Shown piece after piece: positions 1 through 6,890 of a stretch of 7,587 nt of DNA (the first letter of the stretch is position 1; each line of letters opens with the position of its first letter). The position numbers and the translations under genes are program-made. Source of the DNA: Geodermatophilaceae bacterium (GTDB lineage: Bacteria > Actinomycetota > Actinomycetes > Mycobacteriales > Geodermatophilaceae); NCBI GenBank assembly GCA_013811805.1, contig JACCUM010000046.1:1-7587 (forward strand). Direction: 5' to 3'. The notes beneath the pieces are model-generated. The model was not told the origin of the DNA, searched no databases, and was given only the letters and a program-made list of their open reading frames with translations.

Positions 1-745
<745 letters not shown>

Positions 746-776
746 CGATCCTCACTTCGCGGTAGGGGTCGACGCG

Positions 777-782
777 ACGCTA
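777..782 (-). promoter_or_regulatory. Possible -10 box of glnA
   Basis: On the minus strand TAGCGT fits the loose actinobacterial TANNNT pattern and lies 31 nt upstream of the glnA ATG, just downstream of the GlnR-type site. No good -35 is present: at 17 nt spacing the hexamer is ACCCTG, which overlaps the operator. A poor -35 would suit a promoter activated by GlnR, but the call rests on one weak hexamer. Confidence 0.25.
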
Positions 783-792
783 GGCAGACGGC

Positions 793-830
793 GTTGCCTC
801 AGGGTGTCCCGGGTGTTTCGGCTCGGTAAC
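793..830 (-). promoter_or_regulatory. GlnR-type operator upstream of glnA
   Basis: Read on the minus strand, four pentamers occur with exactly 6 nt between each: GTTAC (830-826), GAAAC (819-815), GACAC (808-804) and GCAAC (797-793). The described actinobacterial GlnR operator is gTnAC-n6-GaAAc repeated twice (a1-b1-a2-b2). The first pair matches perfectly. The second pair differs at one position in each box, and the spacing is exact throughout. The site ends 47 nt before the glnA start codon. By analogy with Streptomyces and mycobacteria, the OmpR-type regulator GlnR would bind here and control glnA according to nitrogen supply. The gene for GlnR is not in the window. Confidence 0.78.
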
Positions 831-849
831 GCAACAGTGCGCTGGTCCC

Positions 850-1644
850 TCAGCCGCCGCGGCGACGGATCGCCCGTTGGCTGACCGTCATGGCCGCGCC
901 CTTGGGCAGGGGTCCCTGCGGGATGGGCATCTTGTTCTTGCCGGAGCCACCACCGCCGAGCGCCGAGAGCTTGCGCTTCATGGTGTTGACCTCGCCCGCG
1001 CTGATGTTGCGCGGAAGCTTCATCACATGCGTGGAGAGCTTGTTGAGCGGGACCTGCCCCTCGGAATCGCCGACCATGATGTCGTAGATCGGTACGTCGC
1101 CGGCGATCCTGGCAAGCTTCTTCTTCTCCTGCGCGAGCAGGTTTTTGACCCGGTGTGGAACGCCTTCCCCGACCAGCAGGAATCCGGGGCGTCCGAGAAC
1201 GCGGTGTACGGCGTCCATCGACGTCGTACCGGCGACGCCGGCCTCGACCTCCCACTGACCGCGCATGCCCTCCAGCACCCAGGCGGCGGCACCGGCCTGT
1301 CCCTCGACCTGGCCGAAGGCTGCCTTCTGCGCCCGACGGCCGAACAGGATCAGTGAGACGAGAACGCCGAGCATGATGGCGAAGGGCAGCATCACCCAGA
1401 CGTTCAGGAACAGGATCGACGGGACGATCACGACTGTCACAGTCAGGACGAAAGCCAGAATCATGACCCAGGGGAGCTTGGGGTCGCGTTCCTTGGTCAT
1501 CTTGTAGCCCTGGATGATCGTCTTGATCTTTCCCTGGCCCCGGGCAGCCTTCTTGGCTGCTCTGGCCGCCCGCTTGGCCGCGCGCCCAGTCAGCGGCGCG
1601 GCCTTGCGGTGGGGTGCTGTATCAGTCGAGGGAGCCTTGGCCAT
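850..1644 (-). CDS. DUF4191 family membrane protein
   Basis: A 264-residue protein of the DUF4191 family, of unknown molecular function. The N-terminus is very basic and Ala/Lys-rich (about 19-40). Two hydrophobic segments follow closely, at about 58-80 and 82-102, the second ending in FGRRAQK. The pair therefore forms a hairpin through the membrane with both termini probably cytoplasmic. Residues 110-230 form a soluble domain (GQVEGQAGAAAWVLEG, VHRVLGRPGFLLVGEG, ALGGGG), and the tail is basic and Gly-rich. The ATG lies 5 nt after the lipA stop with no obvious Shine-Dalgarno, so translation is probably coupled to lipA. The family typically sits between lipA and glnA in actinobacteria, as here; that conserved position is the main clue to its relationships and does not establish a function. 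The small RDD gene that often follows it is missing. Confidence 0.9.
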   Translation of the reverse strand: MAKAPSTDTAPHRKAAPLTGRAAKRAARAAKKAARGQGKIKTIIQGYKMTKERDPKLPWVMILAFVLTVTVVIVPSILFLNVWVMLPFAIMLGVLVSLILFGRRAQKAAFGQVEGQAGAAAWVLEGMRGQWEVEAGVAGTTSMDAVHRVLGRPGFLLVGEGVPHRVKNLLAQEKKKLARIAGDVPIYDIMVGDSEGQVPLNKLSTHVMKLPRNISAGEVNTMKRKLSALGGGGSGKNKMPIPQGPLPKGAAMTVSQRAIRRRGG

Positions 1645-1649
1645 GACGG

Positions 1650-2630
1650 TCAGGATACGGCGGCGACATCAGCGGTGATGTCCTCGGCGGCCCGCGCCGT
1701 TCGGCGTGCGACGGCCTGCTCGTACAGCCGTCCGGCGCGGTAGGAGGAGCGGACCAGCGGACCGGCCAGTACCCCGGCGAAGCCGATCCGCTCGGCTTGG
1801 GCCTGCAGGTTCACGAACTCGTCCGGATGCACCCAACGCTCGACCGGATGGTGGCGAACCGATGGCCTGAGGTACTGGGTGATGGTCAGCAGGTCGCACC
1901 CGGCCTCGTGCAGTTGCTCCATGGTTTCAACGATCTCGGCGATCTCCTCACCCATGCCCAGGATCAGGTTCGACTTGGTCACCAGGCCGTCGGCACGCGC
2001 GGCGCTGAGCACCGACAGGGAGCGGTCGAACCGAAATCCCGGTCGGATCCGCCGGAAGATCCGCGGAACGGTCTCGACGTTGTGCGCGAGCACCTCCGGC
2101 CGGGAGGCGAAGACCTCGGCCAGCTGGTCGGATTTGGCGTCGAAGTCCGGGATCAGCAACTCCACCCCGCAGCCAGGGACGGCGGCATGGATCTGACGGA
2201 CGGTCTCGGCGTAGAGCCACGCGCCGCCGTCTGGCAGATCGTCGCGGGCGACGCCGGTGACCGTGGCGTAGCGCAGCGCCATCTTCGCGACGCTCTCGCC
2301 GACCCGACGCGGCTCGTCGACGTCGAAGTCCGCAGGTTTGCCGGTGTCGATCTGGCAGAAGTCACATCGGCGGGTGCACTGGTCACCGCCGATGAGAAAG
2401 GTGGCCTCGCGATCTTCCCAGCACTCATAGATGTTGGGACAACCCGCCTCTTCGCAGACGGTGTGCAGGCCCTCGCTCTTGACCAAGGATTTCAGCTGCC
2501 GAAACTCCGGGCCGGTACGCAGCCGGGTCTTGATCCAAGCCGGCTTGCGTTCGATCGGAGTCTCGGAGTTGCGTACCTCTAGGCGCAGCATCCGGCGACC
2601 GTCAGGTTCCACGCTCGGCGAAGCAGTCAC
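1650..2630 (-). CDS. lipA: Lipoyl synthase
   Basis: Radical SAM enzyme that inserts two sulfur atoms into protein-bound octanoyl groups to make the lipoyl cofactor of the 2-oxoacid dehydrogenases and the glycine cleavage H protein. All diagnostic ligands are present: the auxiliary cluster motif CX4CX5C (Cys59, Cys64, Cys70), the SAM cluster motif CX3CX2C (Cys85, Cys89, Cys92), and the C-terminal RSSY (294-297) that supplies the serine ligand to the auxiliary cluster. TGVARDDLPDGG (125-136) and AHNVETVPR (182-190) are also typical. At 326 residues the length is normal for the actinobacterial form. The start is GTG at 2630; the N-terminal GRRMLRLEVRNSETPIERKPAWIK segment aligns with mycobacterial LipA, which supports it over the internal ATG at codon 14. 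No ribosome site precedes the GTG, but a -10 box 7 nt upstream predicts a leaderless message. lipB is not adjacent. Confidence 0.97.
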   Translation of the reverse strand: MTASPSVEPDGRRMLRLEVRNSETPIERKPAWIKTRLRTGPEFRQLKSLVKSEGLHTVCEEAGCPNIYECWEDREATFLIGGDQCTRRCDFCQIDTGKPADFDVDEPRRVGESVAKMALRYATVTGVARDDLPDGGAWLYAETVRQIHAAVPGCGVELLIPDFDAKSDQLAEVFASRPEVLAHNVETVPRIFRRIRPGFRFDRSLSVLSAARADGLVTKSNLILGMGEEIAEIVETMEQLHEAGCDLLTITQYLRPSVRHHPVERWVHPDEFVNLQAQAERIGFAGVLAGPLVRSSYRAGRLYEQAVARRTARAAEDITADVAAVS

Positions 2631-2637
2631 TTGTGCA

Positions 2638-2643
2638 AGCCTA
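2638..2643 (-). promoter_or_regulatory. -10 box for a leaderless lipA transcript
   Basis: On the minus strand TAGGCT (2643-2638) matches the actinobacterial TANNNT -10 pattern and ends 7 nt before the lipA GTG. This is the spacing expected when transcription starts on the first base of the start codon. Consistent with that, no Shine-Dalgarno is found. The -35 is weak: TGGACC is present, but with only a 15-nt spacer. The promoter would lie in the 66-nt gap after the upstream gene, so read-through from that gene may also occur. Confidence 0.5.
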
Positions 2644-2696
2644 CGCCAGGAACCCGACGGTCCATCTCTTACCGATGTCGTACTTCCCGAAACCCG

Positions 2697-3698
2697 TTAG
2701 GAGTCTTGGGACTTCCGCGACGGCCCGTCCTCTGTAGCGGCGTGCTTGGCGGACTCTTCGGCATTGCCGGCGTCGTCGTTGTCCTTGGTCGCATCGATCA
2801 TCTCCGACCAGGTCTCCTCCTGTGCCGCCGGCGAGTCACCGACCGAGGTCCCGGTTTCGTGTGCGGAATCGGCGAGCTTGCCATGCAAAGGTCCGTCGCC
2901 GTCCGGAGCGACGGATTTGTAGTCGTCGGTCTTCTCGGCGATGGTGCCATCACTGTCGGCGGTCGTACCCGGATACGGGTCCTGGGTGGCCGGAGTTGCG
3001 GCCTGCTGGTCGTCTCCCATGGCCGGGACAGTACTGGGATGCGGGTCCTCGGTGTAGCCGCGGACAGGCGAGTCCGAGGGGGCTCCCCAGAGGTCGTCGT
3101 CAGTCTTGGCGCGCCGCTTTGCCACGACCGCCCCGATGACACCGATGACGATCAGCAGGAACGGCCAACGGCGACTCTTCTCTCCACTGGACCGGGACGC
3201 CGCGGCCGCTGCCTTGGCCTGCGACTTGGCATCAGCGATCGCCGCCTTGGCGTCCTTGCGCGCTCCGAGCGCCGACTTCTTGGCTTGCTTGGCGTTCTTC
3301 TTAGCTCGCTTCGCGCTCTTCTTCGCACTCCGACGGTTGGCCTCTGCCTTGTCGGCCCGTTTGGCGTCGGCCTGCTCGCGGGCGGCCGAGAGCCGGTTCT
3401 CGGCCTGGGTACGTGCTGCCGCGGCCTGCTCACGCGCCGCGGTCAGCCGATCCTCGGCCGTCTCCTTGGCCGTGTCGAGGCCCTTGGCGATGGCCCCCCG
3501 TGTGGCGTCGACCCTTGGGGCAAGGGCGTCGCGTGCGGCGCCGACCCGCGGAGACACCACACCGCGGGCCGCTTCCACCCTGGGTGCGAGCGCCTCGGCG
3601 GCGGCTTTGGTGGCCTCGCCCGCCGCGACCCGCACGTGACTGAAACCCTCGGACAGTTCTTCGCCGATGACTTGTCCCCGGCTCTTTCTTCCGAACAC
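2697..3698 (-). CDS. Ala/Lys-rich coiled, single-pass membrane protein (YtxH/DUF5324-like architecture)
   Basis: A 333-residue protein of unknown function. Residues 37-113 form about seven 11-residue units starting L/V/I-A/S-P-R-V-x-A-A-R (LAPRVEAARGV, VSPRVGAARDA, LAPRVDATRGA and more degenerate copies), a hendecad pattern expected to form a long amphipathic helix. RL(T/S)AAREQA occurs twice, 18 residues apart. Residues 112-165 are extremely Lys/Ala/Arg-rich and end at one hydrophobic segment, WPFLLIVIGVIGAVVA (178-193), flanked by RR and KRR. The remainder (200-333) is acidic, Ser/Thr/Pro-rich and probably disordered. By the positive-inside rule the helical part may be cytoplasmic, but both flanks of the segment are basic, so topology is uncertain. 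The layout recalls actinobacterial DUF5324/YtxH-like proteins; this is resemblance only. Start GTG at 3698, with a strong ribosome site. It is the first minus-strand gene and diverges from leuS. Confidence 0.85.
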   Translation of the reverse strand: MFGRKSRGQVIGEELSEGFSHVRVAAGEATKAAAEALAPRVEAARGVVSPRVGAARDALAPRVDATRGAIAKGLDTAKETAEDRLTAAREQAAAARTQAENRLSAAREQADAKRADKAEANRRSAKKSAKRAKKNAKQAKKSALGARKDAKAAIADAKSQAKAAAAASRSSGEKSRRWPFLLIVIGVIGAVVAKRRAKTDDDLWGAPSDSPVRGYTEDPHPSTVPAMGDDQQAATPATQDPYPGTTADSDGTIAEKTDDYKSVAPDGDGPLHGKLADSAHETGTSVGDSPAAQEETWSEMIDATKDNDDAGNAEESAKHAATEDGPSRKSQDS

Positions 3699-3703
3699 GT
3701 CTA

Positions 3704-3708
3704 CCTCC
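3704..3708 (-). promoter_or_regulatory. Ribosome binding site fixing the GTG start at 3698
   Basis: GGAGG on the minus strand lies 5 nt upstream of GTG at 3698. It is the strongest Shine-Dalgarno in the window and decides in favour of this non-ATG start. Confidence 0.8.
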
Positions 3709-3731
3709 AGGTAAGACAGCCTCTAGGCACG

Positions 3732-3759
3732 ATCCTGGTTGACCATCCTGCCCTGTCAA
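3732..3759 (-). promoter_or_regulatory. Promoter of the coiled membrane protein gene
   Basis: On the minus strand a perfect consensus -35, TTGACA (3759-3754), is followed after 16 nt by CAGGAT (3737-3732), a common actinobacterial -10 variant. The predicted start lies around 3725, giving a short leader of roughly 25-30 nt before the GTG at 3698 that includes the ribosome site. The -35 lies within the right arm of an inverted repeat, which suggests an operator over this promoter. Confidence 0.6.
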
Positions 3760-3761
3760 CC
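3737..3761. repeat. Perfect 7-bp inverted repeat with 11-nt spacer, candidate operator
   Basis: GGTTGAC (3737-3743) and GTCAACC (3755-3761) are perfect inverse copies separated by 11 nt, so the arm centres are 18 nt apart, on nearly the same helical face. The right arm supplies the -35 of the minus-strand promoter and the left arm touches its -10. The right arm also runs into an 8-bp palindrome, AACCGGTT (3758-3765). This layout fits a dimeric repressor site. The regulator is unknown. The leuS -10 is about 65 bp away, so the site may mainly act on the minus-strand gene. Confidence 0.5.
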
Positions 3762-3827
3762 GGTTCGGTACGACAGCACCTGTCCCACGCTGTTCGTGTT
3801 CTCCCGGTGTCGACGCTCCGGGCTGGG

Positions 3828-3833
3828 TATAGT
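3828..3833 (+). promoter_or_regulatory. -10 box of the leuS leader transcript
   Basis: TATAGT differs from the TATAAT consensus at one base and stands out in this G/C-rich region. It ends 7 nt before the GTG at 3841, so transcription is expected to start on or next to that G and give a leaderless short reading frame. No convincing -35 exists: CGGTGT lies at 17-nt spacing. The resulting mRNA would have a leader of about 126 nt before leuS. Confidence 0.6.
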
Positions 3834-3840
3834 TCTTCTC

Positions 3841-3876
3841 GTGCGACGGTTCTCGCTCCTTCCGAGGCCGTACTGA
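3841..3876 (+). CDS. Predicted 11-residue leader peptide of leuS with tandem Leu codons
   Basis: GTG at 3841 opens an 11-codon frame, MRRFSLLPRPY, closed by TGA at 3874-3876. Codons 6 and 7 are CTC and CTT, both Leu; CTT should be uncommon in such a GC-rich genome. The frame starts exactly where the leuS message is predicted to begin and ends inside the 5' arm of a 9-bp hairpin, 32 nt before an intrinsic terminator. This is the layout of ribosome-mediated attenuation leaders; leaderless leader peptides are known for amino-acid operons of other actinobacteria. Low charged tRNA-Leu would stall ribosomes at codons 6-7 and change downstream folding. Two Leu codons are fewer than in classical leucine leaders. 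No expression evidence is available. Confidence 0.5.
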   Translation: MRRFSLLPRPY

Positions 3877-3908
3877 GCCAACGGTCCTCGTGACCAGCCC
3901 AGTACGGC
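3863..3908 (+). promoter_or_regulatory. Two mutually exclusive leader hairpins (attenuator switch)
   Basis: Hairpin A pairs CGAGGCCGT (3863-3871) with ACGGTCCTCG (3881-3890): nine base pairs with T3885 bulged and a 9-nt loop. Hairpin B pairs GCCGTACTG (3867-3875) perfectly with CAGTACGGC (3900-3908). Both use 3867-3871, so only one can form. Their shared arm is the end of the leader peptide frame, including its stop codon, so ribosome position would choose between them. The freed CCTCG (3886-3890) can also pair with CGAGG (3921-3925) in the 3' arm of the terminator plus one G-U pair, a possible antiterminator. The pairings are read directly; the switching mechanism is inference. Confidence 0.5.
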
Positions 3909-3936
3909 AGCCCCTCCCTGCGAGGGGCTTTTTCTT
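3909..3936 (+). terminator. Intrinsic terminator in the leuS leader
   Basis: AGCCCCTC (3909-3916) pairs perfectly with GAGGGGCT (3922-3929) around the loop CCTGC, and the stem runs straight into TTTTTCTT (3929-3936). This is a canonical Rho-independent terminator. It lies 30 nt before the leuS start codon, downstream of the leuS promoter, with no upstream plus-strand gene to terminate. That position marks it as an attenuator that conditionally stops leuS transcription. Confidence 0.85.
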
Positions 3937-3952
3937 GCCCGGACCCGCCCGC

Positions 3953-3958
3953 GAGGAG
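3953..3958 (+). promoter_or_regulatory. leuS ribosome binding site
   Basis: GAGGAG lies 8 nt upstream of ATG 3967 and fixes that start. It is downstream of the terminator hairpin, so it is present only on read-through transcripts. Confidence 0.75.
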
Positions 3959-3966
3959 CCGCCACG

Positions 3967-6864
3967 ATGAATCAGGAACAGGTCTCGAATCTGTCGACCG
4001 AGCCCGATGTCCCCCCGCATCGGTACACAGCGGCGCTCGCCGGTCGGATCGAACAGAGTTGGCAGGACCGTTGGGCCGAAGAGGGCACCTTCGCTGCCCC
4101 AAACCCGGTCGGCGACTTGTCGGACGGATTCGCCGAGCACGCCAACGCGACACCAAAGCTGTTCGTCATGGACATGTTTCCCTACCCATCCGGGGAGGGG
4201 CTGCACGTCGGCCATCCGTTGGGCTACATCGGCACCGACGTCTATTCGCGTTATATGCGGATGCTCGGACACAACGTCCTTCGCACCATGGGTTTCGACG
4301 CCTTCGGACTTCCCGCGGAGCAGTTCGCGGTCCAGACCGGACAGCACCCTCGAGTCACGACCGAGCAGAACATCGTCACGATCAGCCGGCAGCTGCGCCG
4401 GCTGGGCTTAGACCACGATCGCCGGCGAGCCATCGCCACCATGGATCCGGACTACTACAAGTGGACGCAATGGATCTTCAAGCAGATCTTCTCGTCCTTC
4501 TACGACGCTGCCGCCGATCGCGCTCGACCGATCGAGGAGCTCGTCGCCGAACTGGATGCCGGGAACAGAACGCCCGCGCCAGGGACTAATCCGTACGGCG
4601 TGGCGTGGTCGGAACTGACTGTGCAGCAACGCAACTCAGTCGTGGACGCGCATCGCTTGGTCTACCAGAACGAGGCTCCGGTCAACTGGTGCCCTGGGCT
4701 GGGAACGGTTCTGTCCAACGAGGAGGTCACCGCCGAGGGCCGTAGCGAGCGAGGGAACTTCCCGGTGTTCCGTCGCCCGCTCAAGCAATGGAAGATGCGA
4801 ATCACCGCCTACGCCGAGCGCCTGCTTGCCGACCTGGATGGGCTGGACTGGCCGGAGTCGATCAAACTGATGCAGCGCAACTGGATCGGGCGATCGATCG
4901 GTGCGACGATCTCGTTTCCGACCGATCGCGGGGCGTCGATCGAGGTCTTCACTACGCGGCCGGACACGCTTTTCGGAGCGACCTACGTGGTGCTGGCTCC
5001 GGAACACCCACTGGTCGAGGAGCTCACGATTGCGGAATGGCCCGAAGGGACCACCGAGTCCTGGCGAGGCGATCGCGACCAACCGCCGGAAGCCGTTGCG
5101 GCGTACCAGAGGGTGTCCAGCCGCCGCTCGGAGCTGGAGCGCCAGACCGACCAGCGCGTCAAGAGTGGCGTGTTCCTGGGCAGCTTTGCCACGAACCCGG
5201 CCACGGGGGCGCGGATCCCGGTCTTCATCGCGGACTACGTACTCACCGGGTATGGAACGGGCGCCATCATGGCCGTTCCGGGCCAGGATGAGCGGGACTG
5301 GGAGTTCGCCGAGGCCTACGCCTTACCGATCGTGCGTACGGTAGCGCCGCCGGCCGGGTTCGAGGGCAAGGCCTACGTCGGGGAGGGTCCGGCGATCAAC
5401 TCGGCCAATGACTCCCTGGATCTGAACGGGATGGGCGTGGCCGAGGCCAAGGCGGCGATGATCACCTGGCTGGTCGATTCCGGTCATGGTCGCGCCCGTA
5501 CGACCTACCGGCTTCGGGACTGGCTGTTCTCCCGGCAGCGCTACTGGGGCGAACCGTTCCCGATCGTCTACCCGATCGACGGTCCCGACGTCGACCGGCC
5601 GATCGCGGTGCCGGACGAGGCGTTGCCGGTGCTGTTGCCCGATGTCGAGGATTACTCGCCACGGACCTTTGCCGACGACGATGTCACCAGTGAGCCCGAG
5701 GCGCCGCTGGCCCGGGCCACCGACTGGTTGACCGTGGAGCTGGACCTGGGGGACGGGGTCAGGAGCTACCGGCGGGAGACCAACACGATGCCCAACTGGG
5801 CAGGGTCGTGCTGGTACGAGCTGCGCTACCTGGACCCGCACAACGAGACGGCGTTCTGCGATCCGGCGATCGAGAAGTATTGGATGGGCCCGCGTCATGA
5901 GGGCGATCCCGGGGGTGTCGACCTGTATGTCGGCGGCGCCGAACATGCTGTGCTGCATCTGCTCTACGCCCGTTTCTGGCACAAGGTGCTGTTTGACCTG
6001 GGCCATGTGTCCAGCCGTGAACCGTTCCGGCGCCTTGTGAACCAGGGCATGCTGCAGGCGCCGGCCTACACGGATGCGCGTGGCATGTACGTGGATGCGT
6101 CCCAGGTCGAGTCCCGCGATGGTGGCTTCTTCTACGACGACGCGCCCGTACGGCAGGAGTTCGGCAAGATCGGCAAGAGCCTGAAGAACATGATCACGCC
6201 GGACGACATGTTCGCTGACTACGGCGCCGACACATTTCGGTTGTACGAGATGTTCACCGGCCCACTGGATCAGTCCCGACCGTGGGATCCCAAGGCGGTG
6301 ATCGGGATGCTACGGCTACTGCAGCGGATGTGGCGCCTGGTCATCGACGAGCAGACCGGCTCGGTCCGAGTGGGTGACGGTCCGGTCGATGCGGCCAGCC
6401 TGCCGGTGCTGAATCGGGTCATCGAAGGGGTCCGCGAGGGCATGGAGTCCCTGCGGTTCAACATCGCCATCGCTCGGATCACCGAACTCGTCAACCATGT
6501 GACGCAGTCCTACGCTGACCGGCCGACGCCCCGGGCGCTGGCCGAGCCACTAGTCCTGATGATCGCACCTGTGGCGCCGCACGTCGCCGAAGAATTGTGG
6601 TCGCGGTTGGGGCATCCGGAGTCTTTGGCACGCACCGACTTTCCAGCCGCTGACCCACGCTTCCTGGTGGATGACACGGTGCGGATCGCCGTTCAGGTCA
6701 ATGGCAAGCTCCGTGGCAGCGTTGCCGTACCGGCAGATGCGGACGCAGTGGCCATGGAGGCAGCGGCCCGCCGAGAGCCTAATGTGATCGCGCATCTCGA
6801 CGGTGCCGAGATACGTCGAGTCATCTCTGTACCGGGGAAACTGGTCAACTTCGTTCTTGGTTAG
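3967..6864 (+). CDS. leuS: Leucine--tRNA ligase
   Basis: Cytoplasmic class Ia aminoacyl-tRNA synthetase that charges tRNA-Leu and hydrolyses mischarged tRNA. At 965 residues it is complete and has the usual actinobacterial length, about 100 longer than the E. coli enzyme. In order: FPYPSGEGLHVGH with the HIGH-type motif HVGH (80-83); VNWCPGLGTVLSNEEV (from 239); RNWIGRS (304-310); the CP1 editing domain with the Thr-rich TTRPDTLFG (329-337) and YGTGAIMAVPGQDERD (429-444), where Asp441 and Asp444 match the editing-site acids; WLFSRQRYWGEPFP (from 519); the KMSKS loop as KIGKS (734-738); and the tRNA-binding C-terminal domain RIAVQVNGKLRG to the end. The zinc-knuckle cysteines seen in E. coli LeuRS are absent after VNWC, as in other actinobacterial LeuRS as far as I recall. 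Expression is probably controlled by the attenuator in front of it. Confidence 0.98.
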   Translation: MNQEQVSNLSTEPDVPPHRYTAALAGRIEQSWQDRWAEEGTFAAPNPVGDLSDGFAEHANATPKLFVMDMFPYPSGEGLHVGHPLGYIGTDVYSRYMRMLGHNVLRTMGFDAFGLPAEQFAVQTGQHPRVTTEQNIVTISRQLRRLGLDHDRRRAIATMDPDYYKWTQWIFKQIFSSFYDAAADRARPIEELVAELDAGNRTPAPGTNPYGVAWSELTVQQRNSVVDAHRLVYQNEAPVNWCPGLGTVLSNEEVTAEGRSERGNFPVFRRPLKQWKMRITAYAERLLADLDGLDWPESIKLMQRNWIGRSIGATISFPTDRGASIEVFTTRPDTLFGATYVVLAPEHPLVEELTIAEWPEGTTESWRGDRDQPPEAVAAYQRVSSRRSELERQTDQRVKSGVFLGSFATNPATGARIPVFIADYVLTGYGTGAIMAVPGQDERDWEFAEAYALPIVRTVAPPAGFEGKAYVGEGPAINSANDSLDLNGMGVAEAKAAMITWLVDSGHGRARTTYRLRDWLFSRQRYWGEPFPIVYPIDGPDVDRPIAVPDEALPVLLPDVEDYSPRTFADDDVTSEPEAPLARATDWLTVELDLGDGVRSYRRETNTMPNWAGSCWYELRYLDPHNETAFCDPAIEKYWMGPRHEGDPGGVDLYVGGAEHAVLHLLYARFWHKVLFDLGHVSSREPFRRLVNQGMLQAPAYTDARGMYVDASQVESRDGGFFYDDAPVRQEFGKIGKSLKNMITPDDMFADYGADTFRLYEMFTGPLDQSRPWDPKAVIGMLRLLQRMWRLVIDEQTGSVRVGDGPVDAASLPVLNRVIEGVREGMESLRFNIAIARITELVNHVTQSYADRPTPRALAEPLVLMIAPVAPHVAEELWSRLGHPESLARTDFPAADPRFLVDDTVRIAVQVNGKLRGSVAVPADADAVAMEAAARREPNVIAHLDGAEIRRVISVPGKLVNFVLG

Positions 6865-6890
6865 GTCGGCAAGTGGCGCGCCGTCGGGCA

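Noticed and set aside
1797..2582. Plus-strand open frame opposite lipA
   Set aside because: Antisense of a gene with all LipA cluster motifs; no start signal and no family resemblance.
3241..3420. DNA-level tandem repeat or CRISPR-like array within the Lys/Ala-rich coding segment
   Set aside because: Similar short words come from repeated Ala-Lys codons; unit lengths and spacing are not constant at the DNA level.
3739..3767. Plus-strand promoter using TTGACC at 3739 as -35 for leuS
   Set aside because: The hexamer 17 nt downstream is GGTTCG, not a -10; TATAGT at 3828 is far better placed.
2631..3893. Long plus-strand open frame (420 codons) opposite the coiled membrane protein gene
   Set aside because: It is an antisense shadow of a GC-rich gene. 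The minus-strand frame has a strong ribosome site, a promoter, a clear membrane segment and repeat structure; the plus-strand protein is low-complexity Arg/Gly/Leu.
3834..3966. T-box riboswitch before leuS
   Set aside because: The T-box core (GGTGGNACCGCG-like) is absent and no specifier-loop stem is visible; the elements fit a leader-peptide attenuator better.
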